The translations under genes and the position numbers were made by a program. 64,000 nucleotides of DNA from Marasmius tenuissimus (taxonomy: Eukaryota; Basidiomycota; Agaricomycetes; Agaricales; Marasmiaceae): positions 1,178,001 through 1,242,000 of the forward strand of contig JAQOTA010000050.1 of NCBI GenBank assembly GCA_029532415.1, written 5' to 3'. Shown piece after piece: positions 58,359 to 64,000 of this stretch (within the stretch, counting starts at the first letter, position 1; each line of letters opens with the position of its first letter). The notes under the pieces are model-generated. The model searched no databases and had not been told where the DNA came from. It saw only the letters and a program-made list of their open reading frames with translations.

Positions 58359-60648
58359 CTACGTAACATACCTAAATGCAGGATTCTTCCAGTCGGAAAT
58401 ATCCTGCACGCCAGTCCTGGATTCGTCATAAACCACTCGTCCCTCTGCCACGGCCTTATCGCGTCTTTTGTTAGAGATCACGAAAACGAGACGCAGGAGA
58501 AGGATGACGACAATCTCGAGTGCGCGAGAGACGAGGCACGCCACGACGCCAGTGAGATATCCTGGCGCTTCGCTTTCGTAGAAGAAGAAAGGTCCAACGA
58601 TATTGCTATGAGTCGTATAGTTAGGCCGGCACGAAGGGGGAACTGAGGATGAAAGAAAAGCTTACCCGGTTGCGAGACCTAAGAAGACGGCGGCACTCGC
58701 GATGGCCTTTTTGGTGTCACCACCAACGTTACCAGACACTAGGGAGAGCCCCAGCACGAACACACAATTCGACGCGCCCGTCAACCCTGTTTGATCAGAG
58801 TACGTGAGTTGATGATATAGTAGGCGGTCATAGAGGGAAACATACAGTATCCTGCCAATCTGGCGGCGGTTCCCTCGCACCAAGCAATCAGCGCGAAACC
58901 AATGACTGTCGGAACATTTGCGAAAGCCATGAGGTATGTCCTGTACCCGGGAGGTAGCTTGTGGTTGATGTAGGTAGCGACGAGAATGAACCCGACAATA
59001 CAGAAACCGTACGGGATCTGCATCAAAGCCGTTTCGAGAGCGTCGAAACCGAATCCTTGGACGATGAGAGTACCGCTACCGAAAGTCGAGACGTTTGAAC
59101 AAACGACGACAAGATAACAAAGGAGCGAAATCTTACAAGTTGGACGTTCCGCCGTTGGGAACATTGGCAGTGAAGCCAAACAGGAAGAACAAGTAGATCT
59201 TAACGTCCATGAACGCTTCAAGTGCCTGGTCCCATTTGAACCTGACCGACGTGAAAGGGAACATTCATCAGGTCCATCGGCTGAACAACACAGGAGAAGA
59301 ATACTGACTGTCTCGATGCTCCAAGGTTCTGGTCCTTTCTCTTCCTACTGACAATTATCAACCTCTCTTGACGAGTGAACCAGTGCGTTCGAGCAGGCGA
59401 GTCAGGGATGAAGATAAACAGGAAGATGGCCCATGCACTACAGAGTGCTCCTATAATCAAGAACTCGTACTTCCACGATGGCAAGCTCCCTGAGTGGCAC
59501 AGGGCCGTTAAATTCAACGGAACAATCATACTCCGAGAAGCGCAGGAAATTACCTTTGATGTTGCCAATGCCGTATCCCAAAATCCCACTCAATGCGATC
59601 CCTAGCCCGACCGCCCTACGAAGGAAAAAAGTGAGAGGTTGCCAGTGGCTGACAGGGTATAACGGTACTCACAGATACCAATATCCAATCCGCGAAGGTT
59701 GTTGCTCTCGAGTATACCATATCGAGGTAATCAGGACGAAAGCGGGATCAGCCGTCGCCTCAGCCGCGCCCGACAAAATTCGGAGGATGGCGAGTTCTGT
59801 GAAATTTCGTGATGCAGCCTGAGCCATGAGAAGCACACCCCATAAGAATATCTGATCGACATTTCAGAACTTTGGAGGCGTAGGAAGGGGTTGAGGAAGC
59901 TGATACGTACGTTTACGGCAAGGTACTTGTTGACAGGGAACTTCTGCATCAGAAGGTTGGTTGGGAAGGCCCACGCGAGCCACCCAACTGTAAGGCGTGA
60001 GTAATTCGAAGAAGTGACGCTGTAGATAAGAAAACACACAGTAGAAAAGACTGGACAGCCAGCTCTGTTGGTAGTGTGTCAGTAAGCGAGACGTTCATGC
60101 ATCAGAGCCAAAGAAATGACGAACATATTCGCTTTTGCCTAGATTCAGGTCTTCCTTGACTATGGTTCACAATCAGTCATTAACGGGCGCAACAGATGTG
60201 AGGTGCTCAACGTACTGCCGAAGATCGCTGCGTAGGAAAGCGTCGTCTTATCGCTGTAGATGGCGAGTGAGATCAGAAAAATCGTCCTCCAACGCCACCA
60301 CATACACATAATAGAACTATCGAGGATGTCAGTCACCAGATCCATGAGATACCGACAGGCCGCACGCACCATGTAGCAAACGGCGAGCGCTGGAATGATC
60401 AAAAGGTCGACCCTCTTCTCAATCCGCTTGACCTCTTTCGGATCCAGCTCCGTCTGGTTCATCTTGACCACGTCCGCAATAAACCGAGGTGATGGGTTCT
60501 TCTTGAAGAAGTACCCAAACCTGCTTGAACTCTGCTCTTCGTCGGTTTCAGAGTGGTCATCACGGAACTCGATCTCTTCCGCAGACGTTTTCTCCGCGTC
60601 CTTGTGAGAGGGAGCAGTGGATGGTTGCCCTGTAGTTGTTGAAGTCAT
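58359..60648 (-). CDS. MFS transporter, allantoate-permease (Dal5/ACS) type, with a frameshift in the last exon
   Basis: Thirteen exons on the minus strand: 60370-60648, 60306-60316, 60216-60253, 60125-60159, 60040-60064, 59911-59987, 59673-59851, 59554-59615, 59309-59489, 59137-59241, 58846-59075, 58666-58786 and 58359-58606. All phases agree up to exon 13. The family moves organic anions or small nitrogen compounds by proton symport across the plasma membrane; the substrate is unknown. Features: a long acidic cytosolic N-terminus (about 80 residues), DKTTLSYAAIFG, GWLAWAFPTNLLMQKFP, SGAAEATADPAF and SITSIWYTREQQ-like residues, RIGYWY, FIPDSPAR and CVFVLGLSLVSGNVGG. Exon 2 has only 11 nt. 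One extra T at 58560/58561 shifts the frame before the last membrane segment, giving a stop at 58471-58473 and a 492-residue product rather than about 529. It is either an early pseudogene or a sequence error. Confidence 0.88.
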
Positions 60649-60696
60649 TGTAACTGGAAGGCTACAGACAACGAGGACGAACCGGTGGGTACCATT

Positions 60697-60705
60697 ACTT
60701 ATAGG
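60697..60705 (-). promoter_or_regulatory. TATA-like box of MFS gene
   Basis: CCTATAAGT on the minus strand, about 50 bases upstream of the transporter start codon. A plausible core promoter element; not tested against a background rate. Confidence 0.35.
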
Positions 60706-61861
60706 CCTTGAAGGAGGTCCCACGGATGATGGAAAATTTCCCCGCAAACGGTCCGCCTGCCGAGCGTATAATGATCAGATGGTGTGGGAAGGTGGATGGA
60801 CTGGGTGGATAAACATTGGTCCTTGGATAAACCAGCCGACTCGTGGAATGACCCTCTGCGACAGAACTCAACAGTGACAGACCTGAAGATTAGAAGTTCG
60901 TCAAATGCTACTTGGTCGAATGTCATCCTCAACATCGGCAGGTGCTTGGGCGGCCGATGCTTTCAGAGAGACTATCCCTAAAGTCGGAAACTTTCACAGG
61001 TGAGCTCTGCCGGTGGTCAATGAGACTCATCTCGTCGCTTCCTCTCCCCAGTGGCCGAATCAGCGAATAGGATCGTATCACCATATCGCCCACTATCGCG
61101 TTCCTATGACCTTGTGGTTTATCAAAGCCCAAGGGGGCCCGACAAAGTGAGTCACTGAGGCCACCGCCAAAGATATACCCTTACGTACCTGGGTGGCTCT
61201 GTGCACGATTACTCCAGGTAGAGAATCCAGCCGACTATGAGGTCCACGACCTCCTTCGGGAATTCCGATGCCTTCCTACGTGCATCGTGGGATCGATGGG
61301 GAGGTCGTTCAGAACCGGAGAGCCCTGGAACTTGCTTGTCGACGGTAGGACGTCATTCCCGAGTCATTCATATATCAAGGACTTCGCGGAGTGATAGTGC
61401 AGTAAATTCAAGCGTGTGATTCGCGATAAACGCGTCGAGAACGTTGGGAAGGTGGTGGATCAAGACGAAGGGAGAGCTGCTGAGTCAGCATCAATCAACT
61501 AGATTAGACTGGCGTCTACACTGACGCCCGTTGTTTCCAATCTTTTCCGCTGGAACTGTCGTAGACCACTTCATACGGCTTCTATCACACCTATGATGGG
61601 CGTCAAAGCTGAGTTATGCAAAGAATCGCAGCCGTCGAGGTATTTGGCTTACACGTGAAGCGAAAATGTCCGTCGCTGCACTCGCTTGTGTCTTTCCAGA
61701 AGCTTGATATACATCGCCAGTAATGTCCCAGTCTCTGTGTAGCCCTCATTAGTCAAACGCCTGAAAGCAGCTCAAGAGAAATGGCTTCGGTCGGCGCTGA
61801 CCTAGTTCCAAGAAGCCACCTCGAACTGCTTGGGACCCACGATCATTCCTCCACCGATGCT
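60706..61861. other. Intergenic, presumed MFS promoter side; nothing else recognised
   Basis: About 1.15 kb without a supported gene. It would hold the upstream regulatory region of the transporter. Short GATA words (ggataaac, cgataaac) occur, but they are too common to call nitrogen-regulatory sites. Confidence 0.4.
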
Positions 61862-62140
61862 CTACTCCGAATTTGTATTCGGTTGTTGGAAGTTGAACAA
61901 CACGAGTAAAGAGTTGGTGTATAGTTTTGAGAGTGTGATACCCGACAAGTAATGCAAGGCGTTATTGCTCAGGGACGAGAAGAATGCAAGCTCGTATATA
62001 GCCGCCGCTGCAGTTATCGTCCCGGTCTCAACTATCAGTCGTAGAGCTGAATATGGGGACAAGTTAGAATCCGCGAAAACCTGTCATAAGAATCGGAGAA
62101 GAATGATGAACGCACGTTTGACGATAACATTCGTGTAACG
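61862..62140 (-). pseudogene. C-terminal exon of a DUF6534-like membrane protein
   Basis: The last exon (61862-62046, after acceptor ATTCAG) reads LRLIVETGTITAAAAIYELA, then ITLSKLYTNSLLVLFN. This matches, from memory, the C-terminal membrane segment and 'KLYxNSLL..LN' signature of the basidiomycete DUF6534 family of seven-membrane-segment proteins. An intron with donor gtgcgt at 62116 leads to a short upstream exon (62117 upward) reading TNVIVK in the right phase but preceded by a TGA. Earlier exons are not found, so the gene is incomplete here. The role of DUF6534 proteins is unknown. Confidence 0.5.
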
Positions 62141-62570
62141 TGTTCATAGAGAATTCATTGTAACCCCGTAGCAGCTTATCACATGGATGTCTAGCGACAA
62201 GCAAACTTGTAAACAAGGAAAAACTCACAAGTACTGTTAGGGAGGCGTTCGATGAAGACGCTTTCGAGTTTGGATCGTTACTCAAGTGGGCCAAGCAGCC
62301 ATCAAGACGCGCGGAGGGCTACTAATGAGTACTTGAGTACCTATTCAGTCGTATTTATCGAGAATACACAGACAGACTCACCTATTAGTCATTTCCAAAC
62401 CTGAGTCATTTTCTGCAATCTCGTCTATCTGTGTCCGCTCGGCCATGCCATGGCCGCCACCATTCCCATTTTTTGGTGAGATCAAGGTGAGATAGCACTG
62501 GCTAGACCCGACGTTGCGAATGAACTTAAACGAATCGAGTAAAATATGTTGTTATGAGGTAAATCAATGA
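62141..62570 (-). pseudogene. Possible family W-like segment
   Basis: A minus-strand stretch near 62360-62560 resembles 39570-39780, including 'gcactggctagacccgacgttgcgaatga' type sequence at about 62497. It is duplicated DNA upstream of array units. No gene recognised. Confidence 0.4.
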
Positions 62571-62579
62571 ATGAACGGA

Positions 62580-62900
62580 GGTGTGGATAACGGATGTTCT
62601 GAGGGATCGATGATTGGTGGTGATGGTTGGGGTGAGAATCTGCCCGTCGAGTTCGCATCCGACTAATAGCAGCCTCGAAATCTCCATAGGCCTCATGTTA
62701 GGCACGCCGGAAGTCTGAAGGCGAATTCTCTGGTTATTCGTCGGTGCTAGAAGGTGTTTGTCGAAAGCTGGAGACGAGAAAGATGTGTTTGTCGCCGTTG
62801 ACAATGCAAACCCTTGTCTGACCAACTTTATCTGCCTTACGGAGCGGCACTGGCAATGAAGATGATGTCGAGTAGAAGATGCCCTGTCAGCCAACGTCTG
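62580..62900 (+). repeat. Array unit 8, small remnant
   Basis: Anchor b sequence ('gtcgccgttgacaatgcaaaccc' near 62790-62812) and the preceding 'gatggttggggtgag' are present, but anchors a, c and d are not. An internally deleted unit. Confidence 0.45.
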
Positions 62901-64000
62901 AATCACTGCAGGTAGAGACTCGAATAGACGGACATCGTGGTTGGAGGACAAGCCAGGCACGGAGATAAGATCTTTATCGCCCAGCCTGAACAATGCGCGA
63001 GAAGACCAACAGCCCTCTTCCGGACGGCAACCTCAAGTTCCAACAACCAACTCCAGCCATTGCCAACTCCCATCGATGCGCGGGTCTCCTAATTTCCAAC
63101 AACGAATACCTTACAATCGTCCAGTCTTTTACGCCGATCCATCTCTCATAACGAATCAAGTCCGCATTTACCTCCTCCGCTCGCCTTTTCCTCTTCACAA
63201 CGTCAAATCCTTGTAACCACGAATTAACACGCCTCTGCAACCTTGATATCACTCGAATGTGTGCCTTTCGATAAACTCAGACTCGTCAACTTCGAGCCCG
63301 TCCAGAAATTGGCACGTTCCCAGAGACTCTTGTCCCGGATCTCCAGAATGCGCAGAGGGCGGCTAGTGGACTCGATTCGAAAAGAAAAGCGGCCAGCAAG
63401 TCTCTGATTGCAAACAAGAATGCGATACGAGCTACTTATTATCCTATTCAGAATACACACAAAACCTTAGTATTATCCTCTCTGAAATCCATCAACGCGA
63501 CAGAAAGACTCTTCAGTCCACTTTTTCGAGGACAGCGAGGCACTTGTCATGTGCTTCGCTCAAGTCGTGAAATTGAGCTCGAGGTAGGGACTCGGGAGAT
63601 TGAAGGCAGAACGAATGACCGGGAGGGGGGAGACGGCGTACGAGTCGATGAAGATGAAGCTAGCGTTATAGAGGCGAAGTGGTCTGACCGTCAAGGTGAG
63701 TTTTAAACCCAGTCAAAAAACTCAAGGACGGATCGAAACACTTACATTGCCCATAAGGCGCACAGCGGTCTCAAGAACCCGAATGGAAGACGATCATGCT
63801 GAAGGGACGGAACCATCAAACAATAAGATTGCTGGAACGAACCATACAGTCTGAATGTCGATAGAACGTTTACATTGGCTTCAAGATTTAGGGTAAAACC
63901 GCGAGCTCCGAATGTAGAGTACACAGATTCGAAGAATATATCAATTTGAACACCATAACCGACGGCGATATCAACAACAACTCACTACGCTGTCCTGAAA
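62901..64000. other. Unassigned right edge; possible minus-strand exons
   Basis: Minus-strand readings at 63742-63924 (60 codons, followed by a gtaagt donor) and 63600-63700 (LRLYNASFIFIDSYAVSPLP) look protein-like and hydrophobic, and may be exons of a membrane protein entering from beyond the window. No family recognised. Confidence 0.25.

Overview
The window looks like a repeat-rich, partly decayed accessory region of a filamentous basidiomycete genome, most likely Agaricomycetes. The reasons are: genes split into many small exons by 42-61 nt introns; a Ty1/copia element whose primer-binding site matches an internal (half-tRNA) part of initiator tRNA-Met; an allantoate-permease-type MFS transporter; a DUF6534-like exon; and a multi-exon protein family whose N-terminus resembles the Asn-rich leaders common in agaricomycete proteins. 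The genus cannot be told from the sequence. I saw no prokaryotic features, CRISPR array, rRNA or tRNA gene.

Layout. 1-1150: remnants of an MFS gene and of an unrecognised minus-strand family (called W here). 1451-6220: a copia element with two 321-bp LTRs and a CATAC target duplication; it has no gag and one nonsense codon. 7548-9071: a decayed transposase-like gene fused at its truncated end to 9072-13011, the 5'-truncated pseudogene A of a multi-exon family. A is interrupted by a 470-bp solo LTR and by a TIR element that itself carries a 718-bp solo LTR. 13.4-14.3 kb: MFS fragment. 15.4-20.9 kb, 36.3-46.5 kb and 54.4-58.0 kb: a head-to-tail array of diverged units, 2.4-4.5 kb apart, with the same anchors in the same order. 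24265-26459 (gene B), 31414-33958 (gene C) and 50540-52887 (gene D): intact members of the A-D family. B and D, like A, are followed by convergent MFS fragments. A 5'-truncated copia copy (27958-30291, minus strand) separates the B and C blocks. 58359-60648: an almost complete MFS transporter gene on the minus strand with a one-base frameshift before its last membrane segment. 61.9-64 kb: a DUF6534-like C-terminal exon and unrecognised sequence.

How it fits together. The best supported genes are B, C and D: 10-12 exons each, with every exon junction in phase, giving 574, 654 and 609 residues. Their exon lengths are nearly identical, their function is unknown, and several introns use GC-AG ends. 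The rest is mostly duplicated and degraded copies. Almost all nonsense codons I could trace, and four of the five differences between the copia LTRs, are C-to-T type transitions. Those in the LTRs lie at CpG, which suggests cytosine methylation and deamination in this region. I see no operon-like or pathway-like organisation; the shared theme is segmental duplication, transposon insertion and decay.
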